From Phormidium tenue FACHB-1052 (GTDB lineage: Bacteria; Cyanobacteriota; Cyanobacteriia; Phormidesmidales; Phormidesmidaceae), in assembly GCF_014696675.1 (NCBI RefSeq), contig NZ_JACJQN010000019.1:1-64000 (forward strand): a DNA stretch of 64,000 nt, read 5' to 3'. A program made the position numbers and the translations under genes. Shown here one piece after another: positions 8,874 to 17,640 of the stretch. How positions within the stretch are numbered: the first letter of the stretch is position 1; the number at the start of each line of letters is the position of its first letter. Under the pieces are notes generated by a model. That model did no database searches, was not told the DNA's origin, and saw only the letters and a program-made list of their open reading frames with translations.

Positions 8874-10214
8874 ATGCAGGTTCCCTTAATTGGTAAGGTG
8901 CGTCGTCCACTGGTGTGGCTGTTGGCCGGGCTGGCTGCTGCTGCTGTGGTGGCAGGCTCGGTGGGGTTTGGGGTTTGGCGCAGTCGCCAGACTGCTTACG
9001 ATGTCGAGGACTTTACAACCTCGGCGGCGATCGAGCCCTTGACGGTGCGGGTGGCGGCCAGCGGCACGGTGAGGCCAGTGCAGACAGTGAACCTCAGCCC
9101 TGAGAATGCCGGAATTTTAGAAGAACTCTTTGTGGAGCAGGGCGATCGCGTCGAGCAGGGCCAGATCATCGCCCGCATGAAAAGCCGCGACACCGCTACC
9201 CAGGTGGCCCAGAACCAGGCCGCTGTGGCCGAGGCCGAAGCCGCTCTAGCCGAGTTGCGCCAGGGTAGCCGCCCCGACGAAATTACCCAGGCCGAGGCGA
9301 CCGTTGAGGCCAACCGCGCCCAGGTGCGTGACGCCCAAGCGCGACTCGATCTCGCCACCAGCGATCTGGCCCGCCGCCAGCAGCTGTTTGATCGGGGGGC
9401 CGTGGCAGCCACCGACCTCGACACCGCCGCCCGCGAGCAGCGCAGCGCCCAGGCATCCCTAGAGCAGGCCCAGGCCCGCGTCACCGAGTCGCAGCGGCGG
9501 GTAGATGACCTGCGCAGCGGGCCGCGACAGGAGGCGATCGCCCAGGCCGAAGCCCGTCTGGCCCAGGCCCGCGCCCAGCTCAACGGGGCCCAGATTCGCC
9601 AGGATGAAACCCTGATTCGCGCTCCCTTTGGCGGCATTGTCACCCAAAAGTTTGCCACCGAGGGCGCGTTTGTCACCCCGACCACTTCGGCCTCCGAGCT
9701 GTCGTCGGCCACCTCGACGGCGATCGTGGCCCTGGCCGAAGATTTGGAGGTGCTGGCTGAGGTGCCCGAAGCCGATATTGCTCTAATCGAGCCGGGGCAG
9801 ACGGTAGAAGTGGTGGCCGACGCCTTCCCCGAGCAGACCTTTGCCGGTCGGGTCAAGCTGGTGGCCCCCGAGGCGATCGAACGCCAGAGCGTTACCCTGT
9901 TTCAGGTGCGCATTGAGCTGATCGACGGCAAAGATATTCTGCGATCGAACATGAATGTCAACGTGAATTTTGTCGGCGATCAACTAGCTGATGCTCTAGT
10001 AGTGCCGACGGTGGCGGTTGTGACCCAGGCTGGGGAGAGTGGCGTGCTGGTGCCCGGTGATGACCGCGATATCGTGTTTCAACCCGTGACCCTAGGGCCG
10101 CAGGTGGGCGATCAAATTCAAATTTTGGATGGCATTGAGGCGGGCGATCGCGTCTTTGTCGATCTGCCCCCCGGCAAATCCCTCGAAAATATCACCGTCC
10201 GCCAAGATCAGTAG
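8874..10214 (+). CDS. HlyD/MacA-family periplasmic efflux adaptor
   Basis: Membrane-fusion protein of a tripartite exporter, 446 residues. An N-terminal membrane anchor covers about residues 13-33, then a half lipoyl domain (VRPVQTVNLSPENAGILEEL), a long coiled-coil hairpin rich in A, Q, E and R (about 100-235), the second lipoyl half with the family signature IRAPFGGIV, and C-terminal beta-barrel domains. Anchored in the plasma membrane, it should bridge an ABC permease to an outer-membrane TolC channel. It is the first gene of a rightward set that includes a MacB-type permease at 10892. No ABC ATPase gene is adjacent. Confidence 0.93.
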   Translation: MQVPLIGKVRRPLVWLLAGLAAAAVVAGSVGFGVWRSRQTAYDVEDFTTSAAIEPLTVRVAASGTVRPVQTVNLSPENAGILEELFVEQGDRVEQGQIIARMKSRDTATQVAQNQAAVAEAEAALAELRQGSRPDEITQAEATVEANRAQVRDAQARLDLATSDLARRQQLFDRGAVAATDLDTAAREQRSAQASLEQAQARVTESQRRVDDLRSGPRQEAIAQAEARLAQARAQLNGAQIRQDETLIRAPFGGIVTQKFATEGAFVTPTTSASELSSATSTAIVALAEDLEVLAEVPEADIALIEPGQTVEVVADAFPEQTFAGRVKLVAPEAIERQSVTLFQVRIELIDGKDILRSNMNVNVNFVGDQLADALVVPTVAVVTQAGESGVLVPGDDRDIVFQPVTLGPQVGDQIQILDGIEAGDRVFVDLPPGKSLENITVRQDQ

Positions 10215-10248
10215 CAAGCTGCCAAGTGCTCCAGCCCCGTAGATTAGG

Positions 10249-10878
10249 ATGCCTCTGATGACTACTCAAGTCTCCTTGTCAGTACCTGCTCCATCGCCGA
10301 CAGAGCAAGCCCTGATTCTGCCGGGCCGCTATCCTTGGAGCCATTTCAAAGGTCTTCAAAATTGGGCTGACCAGACGCCTGGCCTCAAAATTACCTACTT
10401 GGATGGCGCGATTGAACTCATGACGGCTGGCAAACCCCATGAGCGCATCAAAAAGTTAATGGCCATCTTGATCGAGGCCTACTGCTTTGAGCGAGGCATT
10501 CGCTTCTTTCCCCTAGGAAATGCCACCTGTGAAGCTGAGGAAAAAGGGGCCTCCTTCAACCCCGATGAATCTTACTGTTTTGAAATTGATAAAGACTATC
10601 CCGACCTGGGAATTGAGGTGGTTTTTACTAGCGGTGGCCTCGACAAACTGGAGAAGTATCGCCGGTTTAACGTGGCGGAAGTCTGGTTTTGGCAGCGCAA
10701 TTGCCTTGCAATTTACCACTTCATGTCTCCTGCTGCCGATGCCTCGGCCTATCAGCTTGCCGATCGCAGCCATTGGCTTCCTGATCTCGATATTGCGCTG
10801 CTAGAACGCTGTGTTCAGCTAGAAGAAGCCGGAGAAGCCCGGTCTCAATTCTTAGCTGCTTTAAGAGCAAATCCCTAA
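10249..10878 (+). CDS. Uma2-family (DUF820) putative endonuclease inside an efflux operon
   Basis: Uma2 proteins have a PD-(D/E)XK nuclease-like fold and are greatly expanded in cyanobacteria; their role is unproven. In this 209-residue copy the core is readable: YPDLGIEVVFTSGG followed by LDKLEKYRRFNVAEVWFWQ, which supplies the D, E and K positions. It sits 34 bases after the adaptor stop and 13 bases before the permease start, the place where an ABC ATPase would be expected, and is probably cotranscribed. The AT-rich N-terminal codons differ slightly from its neighbours, hinting at insertion. A second ATG three codons in is an alternative start. Confidence 0.85.
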   Translation: MPLMTTQVSLSVPAPSPTEQALILPGRYPWSHFKGLQNWADQTPGLKITYLDGAIELMTAGKPHERIKKLMAILIEAYCFERGIRFFPLGNATCEAEEKGASFNPDESYCFEIDKDYPDLGIEVVFTSGGLDKLEKYRRFNVAEVWFWQRNCLAIYHFMSPAADASAYQLADRSHWLPDLDIALLERCVQLEEAGEARSQFLAALRANP

Positions 10879-10891
10879 GCAAATTTTCCCT

Positions 10892-12115
10892 ATGAACCTG
10901 CAAGAAAGCCTGACGATGGCGACCAAGACCCTGGCGGCCAACCGTCTCCGCAGCGCCCTCACCATGCTGGGCATTATCATCGGCAATGCCTCGGTGATTA
11001 CGATGGTGGGCCTGGGCGAGGGGGCGCAGCGGTTTGTCAACGCCCAGCTCGAAACCCTGGGGCCAAACGTGCTGTTTGTGGTGCCGGGCAGCCGCGAAAC
11101 TCGCGAGCTGGGCTCGCTGGAGGTGCCGCGCACGCTGGTATTGGCTGATGCAGAGGCGATCGCCCAGCAGGTGCCCTCGGTGAGCGCCGTGGCGGCTGAG
11201 TCGAGCGGTCGCCAGCTCGTCACCTATCGCAACCGCAACGCCAACGTCAACACAGTGGGCATTAGCCCCGACTTTTTGACCGTGCGCAGCTTTGAGGTGG
11301 CCAGCGGTCGATTTATCAGCGATCTGGACATGACTCGCCGGGCTCAGGTGGCGGTGGTGGGCGACACCCTGCGAGAGCGTTTGTTTGACGACGAATCAGC
11401 CCTGGGGCGGCAGATTCGCGTTGGCGGCGTCACCTTCGACGTGGTTGGGGTGCTAGAGAAAAAGGGCTCTAACCTGGGCCTCGACTATGACGACGCGGTG
11501 ATGGTGCCGCTGACTACCAAGGATAGCCGCCTGGCGGGGGGCGAGCGCTCGCCCTACGGCATCGAAGTTTCGTTTATTACCGTGTCGGCCCGCGATCGCG
11601 AGAGCATGGCCACCGCCGAGTTTCAGATCACCAACCTGCTGCGCCTGCGCCACAACATTCGCGACGAAGACGATTTCTACATCAGCAGTCAAGACTCGCT
11701 GCTCACCATCGCCAACACGATTACCGGGGCGCTGACCCTGATGCTGGCCGCGATCGCCGGGATTTCTCTCTTTGTCGGCGGCATCGGCATTATGAACATC
11801 ATGCTGGTGTCGGTGCGCGAGCGCACTCAGGAGATCGGCTTGAGAAAGGCGATTGGGGCCTCCCAGGGCGATATTTTGGGCCAGTTTTTAATTGAGGCGA
11901 TCATTCTGTCGATCGCGGGGGGCATGATTGGCACCGCCGTGGGGGTGAGCGGTATTTTGCTGATTGGGGTACTCACTCCTTTCGAAGCCGGAATTTCCGG
12001 GGGGGCGATTTTGCTGACGGTGACCGTTTCGGGCGGTATCGGCCTGTTCTTTGGCGTTTTCCCAGCGCGTCAGGCGGCTAAACTGGATCCGATTGTGGCC
12101 TTGAGAACAGCTTAA
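10892..12115 (+). CDS. MacB/FtsX-type ABC transporter permease
   Basis: Permease of 407 residues with MacB topology: one N-terminal helix (about residues 19-42), a large periplasmic MacB_PCD domain (about 45-270), then three C-terminal helices forming the FtsX domain, including GGIGIMNIMLVSVRERTQEIGLRKAIGAS, whose ERTxEIGxRKAxGA part is the coupling helix contacting the ATPase. It lacks a fused ATP-binding domain, so a separate ATPase is required. With the adaptor and an outer-membrane TolC it could form a tripartite exporter of peptides, lipids or other molecules. It belongs to the group beginning at 8874, and its stop overlaps an upstream in-frame ATG of the next gene. Confidence 0.93.
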   Translation: MNLQESLTMATKTLAANRLRSALTMLGIIIGNASVITMVGLGEGAQRFVNAQLETLGPNVLFVVPGSRETRELGSLEVPRTLVLADAEAIAQQVPSVSAVAAESSGRQLVTYRNRNANVNTVGISPDFLTVRSFEVASGRFISDLDMTRRAQVAVVGDTLRERLFDDESALGRQIRVGGVTFDVVGVLEKKGSNLGLDYDDAVMVPLTTKDSRLAGGERSPYGIEVSFITVSARDRESMATAEFQITNLLRLRHNIRDEDDFYISSQDSLLTIANTITGALTLMLAAIAGISLFVGGIGIMNIMLVSVRERTQEIGLRKAIGASQGDILGQFLIEAIILSIAGGMIGTAVGVSGILLIGVLTPFEAGISGGAILLTVTVSGGIGLFFGVFPARQAAKLDPIVALRTA

Positions 12116-12141
12116 TGGGGAGTGCCACTGCGGATAACGAT

Positions 12142-12816
12142 ATGGCATTTGAACTCGATCACCTGTTTATTTGCACCGAGCCCGACGCCCCTGCCGCTGA
12201 ACAGCTGCTCCAGTTTGGGTTAGTGGAGGGCAGAGCCAACGTGCATGCCGGTCAGGGCACGGCTAACCGCTGCTTTTTCTTCCACAACCTGATGCTGGAG
12301 CTGCTGTGGGTGCACAATGCTGCTGAAGCACAGTCTGACGTTACCCGCCCCACTTATCTATGGGCGCGCTGGGCTGGGCGATCGCAGAATGCCTGTCCGT
12401 TTGGGGTGTGCTTGCGCCCCATTGAAGGTCAAGTTCATGAAGCTCTGCCCTTCCCCACTTGGAACTACCAGCCCGCTTACTTTCCGGGGGGCGTAGCCAT
12501 ACCTGTAGCGACCAATGTATCGGTGCTGAGCGAGCCGATGCTATTTTATCTGCCCTTTGCCAAGCGCCAGGATAGCTACCCTGAAGCCAAGGCACAACCC
12601 CTTGATCATGCCTTTGGGGGGCGCGAGGTGACGCGGGTTAGTCTTACCTTGACCCAACCGCCGCCGCGATCGGCGGAACTAGAGGCGATCGCCGCCACCA
12701 ACTTAATCGCCATTCAAACCGGCCCCGCCTATCTAATGGAACTCGGCTTTGATGGCGAGACCCAGGCCCAGCACCACGACTTTCGCCCCGCCCTACCGCT
12801 GATCGTCCATTGGTAA
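12142..12816 (+). CDS. Glyoxalase-like domain protein
   Basis: Protein of about 224 residues starting MAFELDHLFICTEPDAP, a beginning typical of glyoxalase-like (VOC-related, PF13468 type) proteins in which the first His is a possible metal ligand. Other family-like segments are FFFHNLMLELLWVHN and AYLMELGFDG. It is probably cytosolic, with an unknown substrate. I prefer the ATG at 12142; the ATG at 12115 overlaps the permease stop (TAATG) and would add nine residues by translational coupling. It precedes a GNAT gene by only seven bases, so these two are likely cotranscribed with the efflux genes. Confidence 0.82.
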   Translation: MAFELDHLFICTEPDAPAAEQLLQFGLVEGRANVHAGQGTANRCFFFHNLMLELLWVHNAAEAQSDVTRPTYLWARWAGRSQNACPFGVCLRPIEGQVHEALPFPTWNYQPAYFPGGVAIPVATNVSVLSEPMLFYLPFAKRQDSYPEAKAQPLDHAFGGREVTRVSLTLTQPPPRSAELEAIAATNLIAIQTGPAYLMELGFDGETQAQHHDFRPALPLIVHW

Positions 12817-12823
12817 CTCAAGC

Positions 12824-13291
12824 ATGAATCTTCGTACCGCCATCGAAGCCGATTTACCGGCCCTGGCCACCCTATTTAGAGAAACGGTGCTAGTCAACGG
12901 CCCGCAGCACTACAGTCCTGCCCAAGTCGAGGCCTGGGCCGCCGTCGATGCCGCCAGCCCTCGGTTTCACCAGTTCATCCTAGGGGTTACCACCTATGTG
13001 GCCGAGGATGATGATACCGCCATCCTCGGCTTTGCGGGTATTGACGACAACGGCTATGTGGCTTCTACCTACGTGCGCCACGACCGCCTGCACCAAGGCG
13101 TGGGCTCGCTGCTGCTGCAGGCGGTGCTCGCCCATGCCCAGGAGAAGCACATCCAGCGCCTCTACTCCGAGGCCAGCGAGTTTAGCCTGGGGCTATTCCA
13201 AAAATTTGGCTTTAGCCAGTACGACACTGAAGTGGTCGATCGCAACGGGGTGCAGTTTACGCGGTACTTGGTAGAGCGGGTGTTGGTCTAG
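12824..13291 (+). CDS. GNAT-family N-acetyltransferase
   Basis: GCN5-related acetyltransferase of 155 residues. The N-terminal helix pair begins MNLRTAIEADLPALATLFRE, the central strand is GFAGIDDNGYVASTYVRHD, and the acetyl-CoA pyrophosphate-binding motif follows as HQGVGSLLLQAVL (Q/R-x-x-G-x-G/A), near residues 90-102. The end, LFQKFGFSQYDTEVVDRNGV, is typical of small-molecule GNATs. The acceptor is unknown. It follows the glyoxalase-like gene by seven bases and is the last gene of the rightward set, before a GTAGGGG-rich inverted repeat. Confidence 0.9.
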   Translation: MNLRTAIEADLPALATLFRETVLVNGPQHYSPAQVEAWAAVDAASPRFHQFILGVTTYVAEDDDTAILGFAGIDDNGYVASTYVRHDRLHQGVGSLLLQAVLAHAQEKHIQRLYSEASEFSLGLFQKFGFSQYDTEVVDRNGVQFTRYLVERVLV

Positions 13292-13309
13292 GGTGGGGAG
13301 TAGGGAGTA

Positions 13310-13349
13310 GGGGGTAGGGGGTTAGGACTGCTCCGTACCCCCTACCCCC
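13310..13349. repeat. GTAGGGG-type inverted repeat between convergent genes
   Basis: GGGGGTAGGGGGT (13310-13322) is repeated inverted as ACCCCCTACCCCC (13337-13349), inside a longer run of heptamer-like GTAGGGG/AGTAGGG units from 13292 to 13365. It lies between the convergent GNAT and malic enzyme genes and could act as a bidirectional terminator. Similar units occur at 23543-23570. Such low-complexity repeats are common in cyanobacterial intergenic DNA. Confidence 0.75.
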
Positions 13350-13366
13350 CACCCCCTACCCCTTGC

Positions 13367-14758
13367 TTACTTCCTAGCCACTCCATCCACCCGTGCCGCG
13401 TGCTTGACCGCTGAGGCGACCGCCGCCGCCACGCGCTCGTCGAACACCGAGGGAATGATGTGCTCGCGATCGATCTGGTGGGGGCTGACCAGGGCCGCGA
13501 TCGCGTAGGCCGCCTCCAGATACATCGATGGCGTAATCTCCTGCGCCCTGCAATCCAGGGCACCGCGCAGCACCCCCGGAAAGGCCAGCACATTGTTGAT
13601 CTGGTTGGGGTAGTCGCTACGGCCCGTGGCCATCACCGCCACCTTGCCCGCCACCAGCTCGGGCTGAATTTCGGGGATGGGGTTGGCCATGGCAAATACG
13701 ATCGGGTCAGGAGCCATCGAGGCCACCATCTCCACCGATACGACCCCCGGTGCGCTGACGCCCAGGAAGATATCGGCCCCCACCATGGCGTCGGCCAGGG
13801 TGCCCGATGCAGCTATGGCAAACTCTAGTTTTTGAGGGTTCAAGTCATCGCGACTGGTGGACAGAATGCCTTTTGAGTCGCACAGCACAATGGCGGTGGC
13901 TCCAGCCTTTTGCAGCAGCTTGGCGATCGCCACCCCCGCTGCCCCAGCCCCGTTAATTACCACCTTGACCTGGGTGAGGGATTTGTTCACCAGCTTGAGC
14001 GCGTTGATCAGCGCCGCCAGGGTGACGATGGCGGTGCCGTGCTGGTCGTCGTGGAAGACGGGAATATCTAGCTCTTGGCGCAGGCGAGCCTCGATCTCAA
14101 AGCAGCGGGGGGCGCTGATGTCTTCGAGGTTGACGCCGCCAAAGACGGGGGCCAGCTGCTTCACGGCGGTGACGATCGCGTCGGTATCCTGGGTGTCCAG
14201 GCAGATCGGGAAGGCATCCAGTCCAGCAAATTTCTTAAACAGCAGTGCCTTACCCTCCATCACCGGCAGGGCGGCGGCGGGGCCAAGATTTCCTAGGCCC
14301 AGCACGGCGCTGCCGTCGGTGACGATCGCCACCGTGTTGCCTTTGATGGTGAGGTCAAAGACGCGATCGGGGTGCTCGGCAATTTCGACGCACACCCGCC
14401 CCACGCCGGGGGTGTAGGCCATGGCCAGGTCATCCTGGTTGTGCAGCTCTAGCTTGCTCTCGACGCTGATCTTGCCGCCCTCGTGGATCTTAAAGGTGCG
14501 ATCGCAGATCTCCAAGATCTCGATATCTTCAACGGTTTTGACCGCCGCGATGATGTCTTCGGCATGGGCCTCGCTAGACGCATCGACGTGCAGCACGCGC
14601 ACCAGGTCGTGGCGGCTGCGGCTAATCAGCTCAAAATCGCCCAGGTTGCCCCCCGCTTCGGCGATCGCTTGGGTAATGCGCGCCAGCATGCCCGTTTTAT
14701 TCGGAATTTTGAGCCGTAGACTGAGACTATAACTGGGGTTAGGGGTAAGAGTTGCCAT
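13367..14758 (-). CDS. NAD(P)-dependent malic enzyme with N-terminal ACT domain
   Basis: Oxidative decarboxylation of malate to pyruvate with reduction of NAD(P)+. Residues 10-85 form an ACT domain (LSLRLKIPNKTGMLARI), an amino-acid-sensing module absent from the short classical enzymes, so allosteric control is likely. The catalytic part shows AMAYTPGVG with Y115, the MEGKALLFKKFAG lysine, FGGVNLEDISAPRCFEIE and FHDDQHGTA metal ligands, and a Rossmann motif GAGAAGVA near 270-277. The start at 14758 (MATLTP) avoids an 11-residue leader that does not fit. Length 463. Monocistronic, divergent from the SRPBCC gene. Confidence 0.92.
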   Translation of the reverse strand: MATLTPNPSYSLSLRLKIPNKTGMLARITQAIAEAGGNLGDFELISRSRHDLVRVLHVDASSEAHAEDIIAAVKTVEDIEILEICDRTFKIHEGGKISVESKLELHNQDDLAMAYTPGVGRVCVEIAEHPDRVFDLTIKGNTVAIVTDGSAVLGLGNLGPAAALPVMEGKALLFKKFAGLDAFPICLDTQDTDAIVTAVKQLAPVFGGVNLEDISAPRCFEIEARLRQELDIPVFHDDQHGTAIVTLAALINALKLVNKSLTQVKVVINGAGAAGVAIAKLLQKAGATAIVLCDSKGILSTSRDDLNPQKLEFAIAASGTLADAMVGADIFLGVSAPGVVSVEMVASMAPDPIVFAMANPIPEIQPELVAGKVAVMATGRSDYPNQINNVLAFPGVLRGALDCRAQEITPSMYLEAAYAIAALVSPHQIDREHIIPSVFDERVAAAVASAVKHAARVDGVARK

Positions 14759-14946
14759 GCCAAAACCTTTGGGCGATCGCCAGCGAAACAAGACTGCTGT
14801 CTTGAGGGAATATTAAGACCAGCTCCCTAGTTTAGGCGACTAAGTCACTCCCGTCTGTGTCTCCCCAGTGTGTGTGAAGATAGCAGTAGCGTCTGTTACC
14901 TATGCACGGTTCTGGCGTTCGGTTCTTTGGCCACCCCCTCACCGCC

Positions 14947-15396
14947 ATGCCCAGTCTCTATAGCGAAGTCACCATCAACGCCCCCCGATTTGCCGTCTGG
15001 GATGCCCTCGTTCGCAAAGAAGAGTGGCACCGTTGGAATACCTTTCTCTACGACTGCGACCCCAACCTGCCCATCCGCCCCGGTGGCGAAATTTTCCTCG
15101 CCCTGCGCCGCCTTGAGGGCGAAGACGAAACCGAGTTTCAGCCCCGCATCGTCGTGGTGCAGCCCAACCACTGCCTGCGGTGGATTGCTAAAGGCCCCGG
15201 CTTTAAGAGCGAGCACGTGTTTGAACTCGAAGATGTCGGCCCCAACCGCACTAAATATATCCACCAGGAGCGCATTTCTGGCCTGCTTTCCCAGGTGTTT
15301 TTGCCCTTCATTCGCCGCGACGAAAAGGAGGGCATTCGCCGCATGGCCCGCCAGATCAAGCGCTACGTCGAGCACCACTACCGGCGGCAGTGGTGA
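14947..15396 (+). CDS. SRPBCC-family protein
   Basis: Single START/SRPBCC-like domain of about 149 residues, beginning MPSLYSEVTINAPRFAVWDA and containing the usual PGGEIFLALRRLEG, ILVV/IVVVQPNHCLRW-type and HVFELEDVGPNRTKYIHQER strands, with a long C-terminal helix. These proteins bind hydrophobic ligands in a deep cavity; this member resembles small uncharacterised polyketide-cyclase-like proteins. I chose the ATG at 14947; an in-frame ATG at 14902 would add 15 residues. The gene stands alone between the malic enzyme and a convergent antiporter. Confidence 0.85.
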   Translation: MPSLYSEVTINAPRFAVWDALVRKEEWHRWNTFLYDCDPNLPIRPGGEIFLALRRLEGEDETEFQPRIVVVQPNHCLRWIAKGPGFKSEHVFELEDVGPNRTKYIHQERISGLLSQVFLPFIRRDEKEGIRRMARQIKRYVEHHYRRQW

Positions 15397-15409
15397 CGGC
15401 TACAGGGGT

Positions 15410-15441
15410 GGATGGGTGGATGGGTAGATGGGTGGGTGGGT
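15410..15441 (+). repeat. Four tandem copies of an 8-bp GATGGGT-type unit (G-quadruplex-like)
   Basis: Units GGATGGGT, GGATGGGT, AGATGGGT and GGGTGGGT follow one another just after the SRPBCC stop. The GGG tracts are separated by 1-5 bases and match the usual G-quadruplex pattern on the plus strand. The repeat lies in the 105-base gap before the 3' end of the convergent antiporter gene. Confidence 0.85.
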
Positions 15442-15501
15442 GTTGTATGCCTCAGCGATCTACTCTCCAGATTGGAGCTTGATCTTGGCTGCAAGCGACC
15501 T

Positions 15502-17640
15502 TTAGGACGAGGCCAAGAGTTTAGAGTTGCGATTGAAGGCCGCGCGATCAGAGCGGACGGGGCGATCGCTACGCAATGGATGGGGTTCGCCCACCAAAAT
15601 CACCGAGCCGGTCAGCTGATCGACCAGGGAGGTAGTCTGCGAGCCCACGGTCAGCCCATTGCCGACGCGACGGCGCTGGAGGCGCAGCATCACCACGTCA
15701 AACTGCGACGCCGTTTTGACAATGGTAGACACCACGTTGTCCCCTGGCATCAGGCGAATGTCGATGTCGATATCGGCGGCGGGAAAGCGATTGACCAGCA
15801 GCTCTAGCTGCTTGGCCAACCGGCTGCGCTGAAGTTCTGAAGCTCGCGAACTGTGGACGTGCAGCAGGGTGATTTTGGCCTGATAGGTGCTGGCTAGCAC
15901 CTGGGCAAAGCGCAGGGTGCGGAGGTTAGCGGGGGAGGGGTTCTCAATCGGCAGCAAAATGGTTTTGCAGGTCGTCGGCGAATCGAGCAGGCGGGCCACC
16001 ACCACCGGGCAGTGGGCCGACCACAAAATATTGTCTTGAATATTGCTGAATAGTCGGGCACCGAGCCGCGATCGCTGCCCCATGCCCAGCAAAATCAGGT
16101 TGGCATTTTCCTCCCGGCTGAGGTGAGAAATGCCCTGGGCCACGTTGTAGTCAATTCTCAATTTGGGGTCAATTTCGGCTTCTAGGGCGGCGCTAATGGC
16201 TTGGGTGGCCTCTAGTCGCTGGCGGCTGTGGGCGATCGCCCGAGCTAGCTGCGGCGAATCCATTTGGGGCTGGGCCAGGGCGATCGCCAGGGGAATCACC
16301 CGCCCGTTTTCGTGGCGGGCGACCGCCGCCGCCAGCTCGATCAGCCAGCGCTCGGTGTTGGGGTTGTAGATTGGCACCACCACCGTAAACGATTCTGGAA
16401 TGTCGCTGGGAGCAGGCAACCAATCAAAGGTTTCGGTTTCTCCCAAAGTGTCTACAGCGATTAGCTGTTGACCGGCCCTGGTGGTGACCAGCGGGCCTAA
16501 AATAGCCGTCACCAGCATCAGCAGAATAACGCTGTTGAACACCTGGGAGTTGATAATTTCCGCTTCGTAGCCCACCAGTGCCGCCGCCAAAGTCGCCGCC
16601 ACCTGCGGAATCGACAGCGACCACATCGTCCAGGTTTCAGGCCAACTATAGCCATAGAGCATGCGGGCACCGAGAGAGGCCAGCCCCTTGGTGAGCAACA
16701 GCATGCCGACAATGATCAAGGGCAACTCAATCGATCGCAGAATATCGCCAAAGGCATTCAAATCGAGCAGCAGCCCCATGGCCACAAAAAACATCGGAAT
16801 AAATAAAACGCTGCCCAAAAATTCTGTTTTTTCTTTGACTGGGCCATCGCCAATCACGCTGTTGATGGCCAGCCCTGCCAGAAAGGCACCAATGATGCTC
16901 TCTACCCCAATTAGCTGTGCTCCTAAGGCGCAGAGAAACACCGAGAGCATGACAAACAGAAACTGATTGCCTTCGTCTTTACCAGTTTTGCTGAAGAAAA
17001 ACCTACCGAGCTGTTTGAGCCCCACTAAGACTGCGATCGTATACAGAATCAGTGACCCCAACAGCGTAGCCAGCTTAAGCGCTGAAAAGTCTCCCTGGTT
17101 GATACCTAGGCAAATGGCCAGCACCAGCAGCGACCCAATATCGGTAAAAATTGTCGCCCCAACGGTGACCGTTACCGCTTCGTTATTGACAATGCCAAAC
17201 CGCTGCACGATGGGGTAGGCCAGCAGCGTGTGAGAGGCTAGCAGCGAGCCAATTAACACCGCCGCCAGCCAGCCAAAGTTAAAGAATAAACCAACCGCAA
17301 TACCACCCAGCATCGGAATTGCAAAGGTCAGCATGCCAAAGCCGAGGGAGCGATCGCGTGTTTTTTGAAATAGGGCCATGTCGATCTCAAGACCGGCCAC
17401 AAACATGAGATAGATTTTGCCGATTTCTGAAAACAGCTTCATGATGTCAGTGTCGGCATTGAGCCAGCCCAAGCCGCTGCTACCAAATAACACCCCAGCT
17501 AGCAATAGTCCGATCAGTCCGGGTAGTTTGAACCGTTCAAAAATGGGCGGCGTGATCAACACAATCGCCAGCAACAGCACAAATGTTGTAATCGGTTCCT
17601 TTAACGTTTCGGAGACAGGTTCTACTAAAAAGAGAAACAT
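15502..17640 (-). CDS. CPA2-family cation:proton antiporter with C-terminal USP-like domain
   Basis: 712 residues in two parts. Residues 15-400 form a KefB/NapA-type monovalent cation:proton antiporter with about 12 helices, including GLLLAGVLFGSSGLGWL, a FVAGLEIDM segment with acidic residues in a helix, and SHTLLAYPIVQRFG. Residues 410-690 are soluble and look like two universal-stress-protein-like repeats (SFTVVVPIYNPNTERWLIELAA; CKTILLPIENPSPANLRTLRFA). The membrane part should exchange K+ or Na+ for H+; the USP part may sense nucleotides or stress. It is monocistronic, with a long upstream gap before the groEL 3' end. Confidence 0.9.
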   Translation of the reverse strand: MFLFLVEPVSETLKEPITTFVLLLAIVLITPPIFERFKLPGLIGLLLAGVLFGSSGLGWLNADTDIMKLFSEIGKIYLMFVAGLEIDMALFQKTRDRSLGFGMLTFAIPMLGGIAVGLFFNFGWLAAVLIGSLLASHTLLAYPIVQRFGIVNNEAVTVTVGATIFTDIGSLLVLAICLGINQGDFSALKLATLLGSLILYTIAVLVGLKQLGRFFFSKTGKDEGNQFLFVMLSVFLCALGAQLIGVESIIGAFLAGLAINSVIGDGPVKEKTEFLGSVLFIPMFFVAMGLLLDLNAFGDILRSIELPLIIVGMLLLTKGLASLGARMLYGYSWPETWTMWSLSIPQVAATLAAALVGYEAEIINSQVFNSVILLMLVTAILGPLVTTRAGQQLIAVDTLGETETFDWLPAPSDIPESFTVVVPIYNPNTERWLIELAAAVARHENGRVIPLAIALAQPQMDSPQLARAIAHSRQRLEATQAISAALEAEIDPKLRIDYNVAQGISHLSREENANLILLGMGQRSRLGARLFSNIQDNILWSAHCPVVVARLLDSPTTCKTILLPIENPSPANLRTLRFAQVLASTYQAKITLLHVHSSRASELQRSRLAKQLELLVNRFPAADIDIDIRLMPGDNVVSTIVKTASQFDVVMLRLQRRRVGNGLTVGSQTTSLVDQLTGSVILVGEPHPLRSDRPVRSDRAAFNRNSKLLASS

